A program made the translations under genes and the position numbers. Under the pieces are notes generated by a model. The model was not told the origin of the DNA. It did not search any database and worked only from the letters and a program-made list of their open reading frames with translations. 64,000 nt of DNA from Pontibacter chinhatensis (GTDB taxonomy: Bacteria; Bacteroidota; Bacteroidia; Cytophagales; Hymenobacteraceae). This document shows positions 34,042-43,254 of this stretch, in pieces (within the stretch, counting starts at the first letter, position 1; every line of letters begins with the position of its first letter). The stretch covers positions 124,001 to 188,000 of the forward strand of contig NZ_FOOT01000005.1 in assembly GCF_900113285.1 (NCBI RefSeq), given 5' to 3'.

Positions 34042-36294
34042 ATGGAACCGAATTTAGAACATCTTTTAAAGATAGCCACCGAGCTGTCTGTTACCATTAA
34101 GCAGGTAGAGGCCACGGCCGGCTTGCTCGACGAAGGCGCCACGGTGCCGTTTATCTCGCGTTACCGAAAAGAGGCCACCGGTTCCCTGGACGAGGTGCAG
34201 ATTGCCGCCATCCGCGACAGGCTGGAGCAGCTGCGCGAGCTGGACAAGCGCCGCGAAAGTATCCTCAAATCCATCCGCGACCAGGAGAAGCTGACACCGG
34301 AGCTGGAGGCCCAGATTATGGCCGCCGAGACCATGGCCGCCCTGGAGGATATTTACCTGCCCTACAAGCCAAAGCGCCGCACCCGCGCCACCATCGCCCG
34401 CGAAAAGGGCCTGGAACCGCTGGCAGAGCGCCTGTTTGCCCAGGAGAACTTTGATTTGGAAGCCGAGGCCGCCAGCTTTATCTCCGAGGAGAAAGAGGTG
34501 AAGGATGTGAACGAGGCCCTTGCCGGCGCCCGCGACATCATGGCCGAGTGGATGAACGAGAACGCCGAGGCACGTGCCGCCATGCGCCAGCTCTTCGAGA
34601 AGCAGGGCGTGTTCAAGAGCCGCGTGATGATGGGCAAGGAAGAGGATGGCCAGAAGTTCAAGGATTACTTTGAATGGGAGGAGCCGATTGAGAAAGCCCC
34701 CTCGCACCGCATCCTGGCCATGCGCCGCGGCGAAACCGAAATGGTGCTGATGCTGACTGCCCAGCCTGACGAGGAAGCCGCTTTGGCCAAACTCGAAAAC
34801 ATGTTCGTGAAGGGTAATAACGCCGCTTCCGAGCAGGTGAAGCTGGCAGCCAAGGATTGCTACAAGCGCCTGCTGAAGCTGAGTATGGAAACCGAGGTAC
34901 GCCTGAGTTCTAAAAAGCGTGCCGATGAAGAAGCCATCCGCGTGTTTGCCGATAACCTGCGCCAGTTGCTGCTCTCTTCGCCGCTTGGCCAGAAAACAGT
35001 ACTGGCCCTGGACCCTGGTTTTAGGACCGGTGTAAAGTCGGTGGTGCTGGACAAGCAGGGCAAGCTGCTGCATAACGAAACGATTTACCCGCATACCGGC
35101 CAGCACAAGGAGCAGGAGGCTGCTCAGGCCGTGCGCTACATGGTGACCCGTTTTGAGGTAGAGGCCATTGCCATTGGCAACGGTACTGCCAGCCGCGAAA
35201 CCGAAGCCTTTGTGAAGAGCCTGAAACTGCCGGCTTCGGTGCTGGTGGTGATGGTGAACGAGAGCGGTGCCTCTATCTACTCTGCCTCCGAAGTTGCCCG
35301 CGAGGAGTTCCCCGACCAGGACGTGACCGTGCGCGGTGCCGTTTCCATTGGCCGCCGTTTGATGGACCCGCTGGCAGAACTGGTTAAAATCGACCCGAAA
35401 AGCATCGGCGTAGGCCAGTACCAGCACGACGTGGACCAATCCGCCCTGAAGCACTCGCTGGACGACGTGGTGATGAGCTGCGTGAACGCCGTGGGCGTGG
35501 AGGTGAACACCGCCAGCAAGCAGCTGCTGACCTATGTTTCGGGCCTTGGCCCGGCCCTGGCGCAGAACATTGTAGAGTATAGAAACCAGAACGGCCCGTT
35601 CCGTACGCGCACGGAGCTGAAGAAAGTGCCTCGCTTGGGCGACAAAGCCTTTGAGCAGGCGGCAGGCTTCTTAAGAATCCGCGACGCGAAGAACCCACTG
35701 GATGCCTCTGCCGTGCACCCGGAAAGCTACCCGATTGTAGAGCAGATGGCCAAAGACCTGGGCGTTACGGTGCAGGACCTGATGAAGAGCGAAGAACTGC
35801 GCAAAAAGATTAACCTCAAAAACTACGTTACCGACACGGTTGGTCTGCCTACCCTGCAGGACATCCTGAGCGAACTAGCCAAGCCGGGCCGTGACCCGCG
35901 CCAGACATTCGAGGCCTTCAGCTTTACAGAGGGCGTGAACGAAATCAAAGACCTGCGGGCAGGCATGAAGCTTCCGGGCATCGTGACCAACGTAGCGGCC
36001 TTTGGTGCCTTCGTGGACATCGGGGTGCATCAGGACGGCCTGGTACACGTGAGCCACCTCTCGGACCGCTTTGTGAGCAACCCGCACGAGGTGGTGAAGG
36101 TAGGGCAGAAGGTAGAGGTAACCGTGCTGGAGGTAGACGAAAACCGCAAGCGTATTTCCCTCAGCATGAAAGGCGACCCGGCTGCTCCGAAGCCAGCGGG
36201 CGGAGGCCGTGGCAAAGGCGGCAGCAAGCGCGAGGAAGAGCCGATGAACGACTTCCAGGCGAAACTGGCGCAGCTGAAAGGCCGCTTTAAATAA
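34042..36294 (+). CDS. tex: Tex-family RNA-binding transcription accessory protein
   Basis: A 750-residue Tex protein: N-terminal helical domain (TVPFISRYRKEATGSLDEVQ), YqgF/RNase H-like domain beginning VLALDPGFRTGVKSV near residue 323, helix-hairpin-helix pair (YVSGLGPALAQNIVEYR) and a C-terminal S1 domain (GIVTNVAAFGAFVDIGVHQD, then LVHVSHLSD) near 635-705. The family binds RNA/DNA and influences transcription and toxin expression; the reaction is not defined. The gene has no AAGTATA heptamer inside, unlike most genes of the window. Terminator follows at 36319. Confidence 0.97.
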   Translation: MEPNLEHLLKIATELSVTIKQVEATAGLLDEGATVPFISRYRKEATGSLDEVQIAAIRDRLEQLRELDKRRESILKSIRDQEKLTPELEAQIMAAETMAALEDIYLPYKPKRRTRATIAREKGLEPLAERLFAQENFDLEAEAASFISEEKEVKDVNEALAGARDIMAEWMNENAEARAAMRQLFEKQGVFKSRVMMGKEEDGQKFKDYFEWEEPIEKAPSHRILAMRRGETEMVLMLTAQPDEEAALAKLENMFVKGNNAASEQVKLAAKDCYKRLLKLSMETEVRLSSKKRADEEAIRVFADNLRQLLLSSPLGQKTVLALDPGFRTGVKSVVLDKQGKLLHNETIYPHTGQHKEQEAAQAVRYMVTRFEVEAIAIGNGTASRETEAFVKSLKLPASVLVVMVNESGASIYSASEVAREEFPDQDVTVRGAVSIGRRLMDPLAELVKIDPKSIGVGQYQHDVDQSALKHSLDDVVMSCVNAVGVEVNTASKQLLTYVSGLGPALAQNIVEYRNQNGPFRTRTELKKVPRLGDKAFEQAAGFLRIRDAKNPLDASAVHPESYPIVEQMAKDLGVTVQDLMKSEELRKKINLKNYVTDTVGLPTLQDILSELAKPGRDPRQTFEAFSFTEGVNEIKDLRAGMKLPGIVTNVAAFGAFVDIGVHQDGLVHVSHLSDRFVSNPHEVVKVGQKVEVTVLEVDENRKRISLSMKGDPAAPKPAGGGRGKGGSKREEEPMNDFQAKLAQLKGRFK

Positions 36295-36318
36295 GCCTGG
36301 TAAAGTATAAAGTATAAA

Positions 36319-36355
36319 AAAGCCCCTGCTAAAGTATAGCAGGGGCTTTTTCTTT
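36319..36355 (+). terminator. Terminator with AAAGTAT loop (copy 1)
   Basis: GCCCCTGCT/AGCAGGGGC, 9-bp stem, 7-base loop AAAGTAT, then TTTTTCTTT. The loop plus first stem base is the iterated heptamer. A near-identical hairpin is at 38151-38183. Confidence 0.85.
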
Positions 36356-36367
36356 AGAGAAAGATGA

Positions 36368-37723
36368 CTAGTTTCTGATAACCTTCAATGTCTGTGAAAA
36401 TCCGAGCACATCAACCTTGATAAAGTATAGCCCACGTATTTGCTTGCTCAGGTCAATTCTGCTTAAATCCTGATTGTTTTTGTAAACCTGTTTCGAGAGA
36501 ATCGTTCCATTTGAGTTCATGAGCGTGATGGTAATAGGAAAGATTTCGGGGGGTAGCTTTATCTCAAAGAAACCATCGGTGCTGGGGTTAGGAAAAACGA
36601 TGATTGGCCCTACGTGGATGGGGCGATCGAAGTGCGGGTGTTTACCGGTTACAGTTACAGTCTGCCGGCTTACATCAGTCATGCCGGAGCTGCTGGAAGC
36701 CCTTAACTCAACAGTATAGGTTCCTGGTTTACGGTACGCGTACTCCGGCGATTTCTCGTTGCTAACCATGCCGTCCCCGAAGGCCCAATAGTACAGCTTC
36801 GCATCCTTAGTCTTGTTTATCAGTTTTACCTTGTGGGGTGTGCTCACAGCTTTAAACCTGGCCTCTGGGGTTGGCCCGGTAACAGGAAGGTTCACCACAT
36901 CCGCTGTATAAATCTGCTTCAGTTTAATGCCTTTATAGAGGAATGGATTTTCCCAGAGGTGAGTTCGTTCTGTTGTGAGCAGCCCCCAGGGTTGCTGGTG
37001 TTCCGGTGCATAGTATGGGTAGTTCCAGTGTGTTTGCATCACGCTGTGGTCAGCTACCTCTGCTGTCTCTTCCACCTCAGCCGGGTGCGATAATCCGAAG
37101 GCGTGGCCTAGTTCGTGGGCCATCGTTCCGTGGGGCACGCAGGGCCAGGCATTTACGCCGGTGCCGCCTGAGCATACGCCAGTGTTGTTAAATTCGGGGA
37201 AGTTCTCAACCCCAGCCATGGCTACCCCACAATAGCCGTCGCACCATTGCGCCCCCAAACCGATGCCGTAAGGCTGACCTGTCTTAATCCAAAGGCTTGC
37301 AACCGTACCGTCCTGCCAGATAGGTAGACCTTGCTGCTCCATTTCGGGAAGTAGCATGCTCCACCAATCATCTGCGTAGTAAGCAGTGTTTTCCAAAGCC
37401 TCGTACACCACCACGGTGTCCGGGAAGCTGAAGGTATAGGTTACTCCGCCAGTGTTTATCTGAAACCAGGCCTGTATCTCTCTTGTGGCTTTTCTGATAG
37501 CGTCATACTCCTCCTGGCTATAAGAAGCATCCCTGGGCAGGACATAATATACAGCCACCTTATTGGCCCGTGTTGTGTCTGATGCCTGACGCAGCAGCTT
37601 TTGCTGCGAAATTGTAACGGGATTAGGCTCCCTGGTGCAATCCAACACCGGCTTTGTTACCTGGGCAAGTAGAGGCTGCAGCGAAAGGATAAGAATTGTG
37701 ATGGAGAGTAAGTATGTTTTCAT
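36368..37723 (-). CDS. Secreted zinc metalloprotease with PKD domain and type IX sorting domain
   Basis: A 451-residue precursor: signal peptide (MKTYLLSITILILSLQPLLAQ), metzincin-like catalytic domain with HELGHAFGLSH (three zinc His and catalytic Glu), a PKD domain (YYWAFGDGMVSNEKSPEYAY, then PGTYTVEL) and a C-terminal type A sorting domain (FPNPSTDGFFEI ... GLYFIKV), so it is exported by the type IX system and likely attached to or released from the surface. The ATG at 37723 gives the signal peptide; an in-frame start 78 bases earlier does not. Its GC is lower than neighbours. Peptide specificity unknown. Confidence 0.88.
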   Translation of the reverse strand: MKTYLLSITILILSLQPLLAQVTKPVLDCTREPNPVTISQQKLLRQASDTTRANKVAVYYVLPRDASYSQEEYDAIRKATREIQAWFQINTGGVTYTFSFPDTVVVYEALENTAYYADDWWSMLLPEMEQQGLPIWQDGTVASLWIKTGQPYGIGLGAQWCDGYCGVAMAGVENFPEFNNTGVCSGGTGVNAWPCVPHGTMAHELGHAFGLSHPAEVEETAEVADHSVMQTHWNYPYYAPEHQQPWGLLTTERTHLWENPFLYKGIKLKQIYTADVVNLPVTGPTPEARFKAVSTPHKVKLINKTKDAKLYYWAFGDGMVSNEKSPEYAYRKPGTYTVELRASSSSGMTDVSRQTVTVTGKHPHFDRPIHVGPIIVFPNPSTDGFFEIKLPPEIFPITITLMNSNGTILSKQVYKNNQDLSRIDLSKQIRGLYFIKVDVLGFSQTLKVIRN

Positions 37724-38150
37724 GATACAGTAATAAAGTGACAACCTACAAGTAGCTACCAGTATGTTAATCCCTTTCGGCTGGAGATAGCGAGGGAACA
37801 TTGAAGGAGGAGGGTGACAATTATACTATATTAGAACTCATGCAACAGGCTGCTTTCTTAGCAGAAGACTGTCTTTGGGTGGGGCTCAGCCAGACCGAGC
37901 TGGCGCAAGCATTAATATTTCTTTAAATACGGGATATAGAATTGGGTTAACAAATAATTGATTTTTATTTAGTTGCAGCTGTTTTATTGTAAGTAGATAA
38001 CAAGATTTGCCTAGGGATAAGTCTGATTATAGAATATGGCGCCGCTTATATAGGTATAGAGAGGAAGAGTTAATGAAAGACTTGTCATGTATAACTAGCG
38101 CAGCTGGAAATGCAAGGTTTGACAAAGTTTGGGAAGTATGAATTTATATA
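37724..38150. other. AT-rich non-coding region
   Basis: Spacer of about 430 bases upstream of the protease gene (minus strand). A 28-codon frame at 37840-37926 has no support. There is no AAGTATA heptamer from about 36430 to 38160. No structure is recognised other than the terminator at its right end. Confidence 0.5.
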
Positions 38151-38183
38151 AAAGCCCCTGCTAAAGTATAGCGGGGGCTTTTT
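38151..38183. terminator. Terminator with AAAGTAT loop (copy 2)
   Basis: GCCCCTGCT/AGCGGGGGC with loop AAAGTAT and TTTTTAG behind: nearly identical to the tex terminator at 36319. No plus-strand gene precedes it within 400 bases, so here it looks like a duplicated or orphan hairpin. Confidence 0.7.
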
Positions 38184-38299
38184 AGTGTTTAAAACAACCG
38201 GGTTCTGTAAAACAGGTCGAAAATAATGATATAGTACAAAGCATATATATGATAAAGATTTTGGATATTTGCCACATCCAATCATTTTAAAACCTATTT

Positions 38300-38995
38300 A
38301 TGAAAAACAAATTTTTACTTACCCTGCTGTTTGTGGTTGCCTTAGGCTACACTTCTATGGCACAGTCAATTACCATCGGCCCTCGGGTAGGGGTTAATTT
38401 TGCTACCATGAGAGCCGTCGGCGGGGACGAAAAGGAAGATCGCAAAGACATGAACGATCATGCAAAATCAATAACCGGAGCTCAGTTTGGCGTGGTTGCC
38501 AACTTTGGTATCAATGAAATGTTCTCCATACAGCCTGAACTGCTTTACTCTCAGAAAGGACTAAAGGCAGAAGAATCTGATTATGACATGTCTTTGAAAA
38601 TTGAACACAAGAAAAATTACCTTGAAATCCCTGTATTAGCTAAGCTGTCATTTGGTTCTGAAGACTTTCAGGGGTTTGTTACAGCAGGCCCTTATCTGGG
38701 ATACTGGATGAGCGGCAAAGTGAAAGCAGAATTCATGGGGAGGAAAATTGAGGATGATTATGAGTTCACAAAAAACTATGACGAGGATGATTACAAGGAG
38801 AACAGACTTGATTTAGGTGCAAGCATTGGTATAGGTGCCGCATATAGGGTAGGCCCGGGCTCCCTTAACCTGGATGTGCGCTATGGCTACGGTTTCTCAG
38901 ACGACACCAAGTATAAAGATGGTCGCCCGGATGGTGCTTTTAAATCCTCTAATAGAGTGATCGGCGTTTCCCTGGCTTACCTGTTCAGCCTGTAA
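38300..38995 (+). CDS. Porin-family outer-membrane beta-barrel protein
   Basis: A 231-residue precursor with signal peptide (MKNKFLLTLLFVVALGYTSMAQ) and a PF13568-like barrel: ITIGPRVGVNFATM first, FGINEMFSIQPELLYSQKGL in the middle, VIGVSLAYLFSL last. An acidic insert (DDYEFTKNYDEDDYKENR) forms an outer loop. It is clearly lower in GC than average for the window. Role unknown; outer-membrane location well supported. Upstream lies an orphan terminator, downstream its own terminator and a barrel-gene fossil. Confidence 0.88.
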   Translation: MKNKFLLTLLFVVALGYTSMAQSITIGPRVGVNFATMRAVGGDEKEDRKDMNDHAKSITGAQFGVVANFGINEMFSIQPELLYSQKGLKAEESDYDMSLKIEHKKNYLEIPVLAKLSFGSEDFQGFVTAGPYLGYWMSGKVKAEFMGRKIEDDYEFTKNYDEDDYKENRLDLGASIGIGAAYRVGPGSLNLDVRYGYGFSDDTKYKDGRPDGAFKSSNRVIGVSLAYLFSL

Positions 38996-39019
38996 TCTTT
39001 ATTGATTTAATGCTTTAAG

Positions 39020-39053
39020 GCGGCTCCTGCACCAGCGGGAGCCGCATTTTTTA
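39020..39053 (+). terminator. Terminator of the barrel gene
   Basis: GCGGCTCC/GGAGCCGC, loop 10 bases, then ATTTTTT. Confidence 0.85.
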
Positions 39054-39093
39054 TTGCATGTGCAAAAAGATATTAGGCACTTCTACTAGCTGA

Positions 39094-39234
39094 TTAAACA
39101 AGGCAGGAATTAACCTCGGAGCCGGTTTAGTTTATCCCATCACCGAAACGCTGGACCTCAACGCACAACTAAAGTATAAAACGCCGCTGGAGCAGATTGC
39201 CATTCAGGTAGGCATTGCCTTCCCTATAAACTAA
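39094..39234 (+). pseudogene. C-terminal remnant of an outer-membrane barrel gene
   Basis: An open frame without a start codon, entered after a TGA at 39091, encodes about 46 residues ending in a stop: GINLGAGLVYPITETLDLNA, then QLKYKTPLEQIAIQVGIAFPIN. The alternating pattern, the YPITETLDLNAQLKY strand pair and the last strand are those of a small outer-membrane barrel C-terminus. Everything upstream is lost. A terminator follows ten bases after the stop, as for a real gene. The protein it came from is not the neighbour at 38300, judging by sequence. Confidence 0.7.
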
Positions 39235-39243
39235 GCGACACAT

Positions 39244-39282
39244 AAAACGCCTCCGGGGAACTTGCTCCGGAGGCGTTTTATA
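39244..39282 (+). terminator. Terminator behind the barrel remnant
   Basis: AAAACGCCTCCGG/CCGGAGGCGTTTT, 13-bp stem with a 10-base loop; T-rich on both strands, so it may also serve the convergent symporter gene. Confidence 0.85.
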
Positions 39283-39345
39283 TTGATTGGGTGTACGGAT
39301 TGGTGGTTTGATTAGTACGGAATCTGTAAAAATAGCGACCAGGTT

Positions 39346-40755
39346 TCAGCGGGCAACTTGTTCTCGTACTTTGTCCTGTTTTGGCACACGGTTTTTGGGG
39401 AGGAGTTGGCCTAAAAAGAGCCCGCCTATACTTCCGGCCAGCCCGTAGAGCATGGGATTGACGGCAGTGTCCAGGTATAAAGCCAGCAGCCATACGCCCA
39501 TTCCGGCCAGCATAGAGAAAATGGCCGCAGCAGAGGTGGTTTTGCGCCAGAACATGCCCGCCACCAGCGGCACAAACAAGCTCACCAAACTCAAAGCCGA
39601 AGATTCGCTCACCAGTTCATGGATATTGCTGCGCATCAGCGCCATGCCCAGCGACACGGCTGCCACCAGCAACACGCTCAGCCGGGAGAGCAGCAGCAAT
39701 CCCTTGTCGTTGATGTTGGGGAGGAGAGGCCGCAGCATGTTTTCGCTTAGCACGGCGGCCGGGGCAAGTATAGCGCCGCTGGCCGTGCTGATGATAGCCG
39801 ACAGCAGGGCCCCGAAAAACAGTACCTGCACCGCCAGCGAGGAGGAACCCATCACAAGGCCGGGTACCAGCAGTTGGGTATCTTCCTGGAGCAGGTTCGG
39901 GTGTAGCTCTTTGGCGTAAAGCGCTAGCACAAGGGGCATAAAGGCTACTGTCAGGTATAAAAAGCCGGCTGCTATAGAGGAGGCCACCGCCACGCGCTCC
40001 GACCGCGCCGACATCACCCGCTGAAACACATCCTGCTGCGGAATGGAGCCCAGCCCAATCGTGATCCAAAGGGCAAAGTAGTTGAGCCAGCTGATGCTGT
40101 CGCGCTCCTGCGGCACAAACCGGAAAAAGCCTTCGGGCAGCGCGGCAGTGACCTGCTGCAGCGGCACTTCCTGCATCAACTCCCACGAAATAAAAATCAG
40201 CCCACCGATGATCATCACCGTCTGCACAAAATCCGTGACCGACACCGACCACATGCCGCCCATAAAAGTATAGCCCACCACCAGCGTGCTTCCCAGCACA
40301 ATACCTGTGGCTGTGGAGATGCCGAACACCTGGTTCATGACGATGCCCAGGGCCACCATTTGCGCTGCGATCCACCCGAAATAGGAGATGATCATGAAAA
40401 AGCCGGCGATTTGCTCGGTCAGGCGGTTGTAACGCACCCGGTAGTAGTCGCCCATGGTGAGCAGGTTCATGCGGTAAAGCCGTTTGGCAAAGAACAACCC
40501 CACCAGCACCAGGCAGAGCGCGGCGCCAAACGGGTCTTCAATCACCCCCAGCAGCCCGTGCTGCGCGAATTCAGAGGAGGCCCCCAACATAGTTTCGGAG
40601 CCGAACCAGGTGGCAAACACCACCGCGGTGGACATGTAGAAGGGCAGCTGCCTACCCGCCAGCAGAAAGTCCGTGGTGTTTTTAACGCGCCTGGAGGCCC
40701 AGAATCCTACCCCCACGTTGAAGAGCAGGTAAAGCAGCACAAGAAGTAGAAGCAT
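39346..40755 (-). CDS. Sodium:solute symporter family (SSS) transporter
   Basis: A 469-residue protein with about 13 membrane segments. SSS features include LLAGRQLPFYMSTAVVFATW in the first helices, GSETMLGASSEFAQHGLLG and the conserved Na+-site helix region QVLFFGALLSAIISTASGAI. It imports an organic solute with Na+; substrate (proline, sugar, panthothenate, urea) cannot be assigned. Monocistronic, with divergent M48 peptidase gene upstream and the terminator at 39244 behind. Confidence 0.92.
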   Translation of the reverse strand: MLLLLVLLYLLFNVGVGFWASRRVKNTTDFLLAGRQLPFYMSTAVVFATWFGSETMLGASSEFAQHGLLGVIEDPFGAALCLVLVGLFFAKRLYRMNLLTMGDYYRVRYNRLTEQIAGFFMIISYFGWIAAQMVALGIVMNQVFGISTATGIVLGSTLVVGYTFMGGMWSVSVTDFVQTVMIIGGLIFISWELMQEVPLQQVTAALPEGFFRFVPQERDSISWLNYFALWITIGLGSIPQQDVFQRVMSARSERVAVASSIAAGFLYLTVAFMPLVLALYAKELHPNLLQEDTQLLVPGLVMGSSSLAVQVLFFGALLSAIISTASGAILAPAAVLSENMLRPLLPNINDKGLLLLSRLSVLLVAAVSLGMALMRSNIHELVSESSALSLVSLFVPLVAGMFWRKTTSAAAIFSMLAGMGVWLLALYLDTAVNPMLYGLAGSIGGLFLGQLLPKNRVPKQDKVREQVAR

Positions 40756-40932
40756 GGCTAAAGGTTAGAAAAGCGAAAATAAGCGATCCGGAAAAATGAT
40801 AAAAGAGGGAGCTGCCAGCGAATGGTACAAAAGTGCATGGATACTGCATTTTTGGCAGCATACTTGCTATTATACTAGCCGTGCCGGAACCTGCGTTCTC
40901 AGGTATAGCCGCTTCATACTAAAGATTTTACC

Positions 40933-41829
40933 ATGCCATACTTCAAAAAAATAGCTGTAGTACTTAGCCTTGTACTTGCCCCGGTGCTGGTGCAAGAGGC
41001 TGCAGCCGCAGCAGTGCCTCCTGCCGCTGTGGCTGTGCAATCCGATACCCGCGATATTGTGCAGGAGATAATCAACGTGGTGGGCCTGAAGCCCCGCTTC
41101 GAGCTGCGTGCCGCCGATATAGACAATGCCGCCGCTGTCATCTACAACGGCAAGCGTTACATCCTTTACAGTGAACGCTTTCTGGATGCCATCAATAATG
41201 CCGTGCACACCGACTGGGCCGGCGTAAGTATACTGGCCCATGAGATAGGCCACCACCTGAATGGCCATACCCTGAGCCGCAGCGGCAGTAACCCCGCCGA
41301 TGAACTGGAGGCTGATGAGTTCTCGGGTTTTGTGCTGCGGAAGATGGGAGCCAGTTTGGCCGAGGCACAGGCCGCCATCAACCTGCTTTCGGAAGAGGAA
41401 ACCTCGCGTTCGCACCCGGGCCGTAGTTACCGCCTGGCCGCCATCAGCAAAGGATGGCGCAGCGCTGACGAGCAACTGCTGGCCAGCGCCAGCAATCCCA
41501 AACCCGATAGCCGGGCTATAGAGCCAGCGCCACGCCAGCCGCGTGTGGCCCAGCAGCAGCCCGCCGCTCAGTCGGCTTCGCTCAGCAGCCGCATGGTGCT
41601 CTCCAAGGTGGTGTTTAGCCAAGCGCCCCGCGAGCAGTTTTACCTCACCACGCGCCTCCAGCTGGTGCACCTGACCAAAGATGGCCCCCGGGTAATCGGG
41701 AAGCTGGTGAAAACCGGAGATGCGCGCTACCCATATTATTTTGAGAGCGAGTACCTGAGAACCGTTTTCATTACCGAAAGGGGCGAACTGGTGAACAAGC
41801 AAGGACAGCGGGTAGGGCACCTGGCATAA
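40933..41829 (+). CDS. M48-like metallopeptidase, exported
   Basis: A 298-residue precursor with signal peptide (VVLSLVLAPVLVQEAAAA). The zinc site is HEIGHHLNGH with a downstream ELEADEFSG supplying the third ligand (Glu) as in the M48/BepA group. A Gln/Pro/Ala-rich linker (residues about 195-220) and a beta-rich C-terminal domain (FYLTTRLQLVHLTKDGPRVI) follow. It would act in the periplasm on envelope proteins. The usual transmembrane segments of HtpX are missing. A terminator lies 24 bases behind. Confidence 0.85.
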   Translation: MPYFKKIAVVLSLVLAPVLVQEAAAAAVPPAAVAVQSDTRDIVQEIINVVGLKPRFELRAADIDNAAAVIYNGKRYILYSERFLDAINNAVHTDWAGVSILAHEIGHHLNGHTLSRSGSNPADELEADEFSGFVLRKMGASLAEAQAAINLLSEEETSRSHPGRSYRLAAISKGWRSADEQLLASASNPKPDSRAIEPAPRQPRVAQQQPAAQSASLSSRMVLSKVVFSQAPREQFYLTTRLQLVHLTKDGPRVIGKLVKTGDARYPYYFESEYLRTVFITERGELVNKQGQRVGHLA

Positions 41830-41853
41830 AGTATAGCACAAAAGCCGCAGGTA

Positions 41854-41888
41854 AGGCCACATCGCAGGGAAGCGTCGTGGCCTTTTTT
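41854..41888 (+). terminator. Terminator of the M48-like gene
   Basis: AGGCCAC/GTGGCCT with a 16-base loop then TTTTTTAT. Confidence 0.7.
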
Positions 41889-41938
41889 ATACTTTGAAAA
41901 TTAATATATTGCAGCAAAAAGTATAAAATCTATAAACT

Positions 41939-42655
41939 ATGAAAATCCTGAAACTGCCGCTGTCCCTTTCCCTGCTCATGCTGGTGGGTGCGTTCACTTC
42001 CTGTAACCTGAACTGCCTCCGGGGCGAGGGCGATGTGGAAAGCCGCACCCTAGAACTCGCGCGCCTCAGCGGTGTTGACGTGAGCGGCGGCACTAAAGTA
42101 TACATCTCCAGGGGAGAGCGGCAGCAGGTGGAGGTAAAGGGGCAGGCGAACATCCTGAACGAGCTTAAAACCGACATAAACGGCGACGGCACTTGGGAAA
42201 TAGGTTTTAAGCAATGCCTGGGCAACCATGAAACCGTGGAAGTATACATCACGGTGCCGGAGCTGCACACTGCGCGGGTAAGTGGTTCCGGTGCGGTGGA
42301 GTTGCAGGATGTGTTCGAGAGTCGGGAATTTAATGCGGGTGTGTCGGGTTCTGGTAAGGTGCTGCTGCGTTTGGCAGCCGAGAAAGTGAGCGCCCGTATC
42401 AGCGGCTCTGGCACAATTCATGCGGCAGGCGTAGCCGACGTGCAGGACATCTCTATCTCGGGCTCCGGCAAGTATAACGCCTATGACCTGAACAGCCGCA
42501 CAGTGCAGGTGGATATTTCCGGCTCGGGCAGGGCAGAGGTAACGGCCGAAGAAGAGATGAAGGCCGACGTGAGCGGCAGCGGCCAGGTATACTACGCCGG
42601 CAACCCAAGCGTTTCCTCGGATATGTCGGGCTCCGGGAAAGTAATGAAAAGGTAA
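41939..42655 (+). CDS. Head-GIN/DUF2807 lipoprotein
   Basis: A 238-residue precursor with a lipobox (LLMLVGAFTSC). The mature part is a DUF2807 right-handed beta-solenoid: one SGSG turn every 20-25 residues (RVSGSGAVEL, GVSGSGKVLL, RISGSGTIHA, SISGSGKYNA, DISGSGRAEV, DVSGSGQVYY, MSGSGKVMKR), seven in all. These surface lipoproteins are common in Bacteroidota; their role is thought to be adhesion or envelope structure. The next gene starts eight bases after the stop, so the two share an operon. Confidence 0.92.
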   Translation: MKILKLPLSLSLLMLVGAFTSCNLNCLRGEGDVESRTLELARLSGVDVSGGTKVYISRGERQQVEVKGQANILNELKTDINGDGTWEIGFKQCLGNHETVEVYITVPELHTARVSGSGAVELQDVFESREFNAGVSGSGKVLLRLAAEKVSARISGSGTIHAAGVADVQDISISGSGKYNAYDLNSRTVQVDISGSGRAEVTAEEEMKADVSGSGQVYYAGNPSVSSDMSGSGKVMKR

Positions 42656-42663
42656 TTTTAGGA

Positions 42664-43251
42664 ATGAGAATGAAGAAGATAAGTAACTACGCGCTCTTGC
42701 TGATGCTGTTGGTTGTTGGCTTTGCGTGTAAAACAAAGAATGACGTAGAGGCCTTCAAGGAGGCAAAATATGATTTGCAAAGTATAGATCAGATGGAGGT
42801 GAACGGCGTTGATTTGCTTAAGAAGAAGCGTCCGCAGGATTTCTCCTTCAACGATGCCGCCACGCTTTACACGGCCTTCTCCCAAAACGCGCTGACCGCT
42901 GTATCCACTATAGGGTTGAACGTGGAGCTACCTGAGGGGAGCCAGGAGCGCACCATGACGGTAACGCAACTGAAATGGCAACTGCTGGTGGACGACAAGC
43001 ATACGCTGAATGGTTTGGTAAGCGAGCCGGTAGAACTCAAAAACGGGCTGAACACCATCACCATCAGCTCGCCGTTAACTTTTGCCACCGATGGCGGCAA
43101 CCAGCCAGACCTGAACAACCTGCTCCGCCTGGCCACGCTCCTGAACAAGGACAGCGCCGACCGGCCTAAGATAACCCTGCAGATAAAGCCCACGATTCAA
43201 ACCTCAGTCGGACCCTTCGAGCTGCCCGCCTTCATCAAGATAAAAGGATAG
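42664..43251 (+). CDS. Lipoprotein with LEA type 2-like domain
   Basis: A 195-residue precursor with lipobox (LLLMLLVVGFAC). The mature region resembles the LEA14/WHy beta-sandwich: YDLQSIDQMEVNGVDLLKK, STIGLNVELPEGS, LQIKPTIQTSVGPFELPAFI, though the match is by pattern only. It follows the DUF2807 lipoprotein by eight bases. The likely location is the outer membrane facing the periplasm. Function unknown. Confidence 0.78.
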   Translation: MRMKKISNYALLLMLLVVGFACKTKNDVEAFKEAKYDLQSIDQMEVNGVDLLKKKRPQDFSFNDAATLYTAFSQNALTAVSTIGLNVELPEGSQERTMTVTQLKWQLLVDDKHTLNGLVSEPVELKNGLNTITISSPLTFATDGGNQPDLNNLLRLATLLNKDSADRPKITLQIKPTIQTSVGPFELPAFIKIKG

Positions 43252-43254
43252 TAT

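Noticed and set aside
34066-35454. 462-codon frame opposite tex (similar ones opposite topB, the ceramidase, the M48-like gene and the SDR at 46328)
   Set aside because: Long antisense frames arise from the GC-rich third positions of the true genes; the sense proteins have full family motifs and the antisense ones none.
37840-37926. 28-codon frame upstream of the protease gene
   Set aside because: Too short and without promoter, conserved pattern or terminator of its own.
39346-40755. Assignment of the symporter to a specific substrate (proline, pantothenate, sugar)
   Set aside because: No substrate-specific signature or pathway gene is visible.
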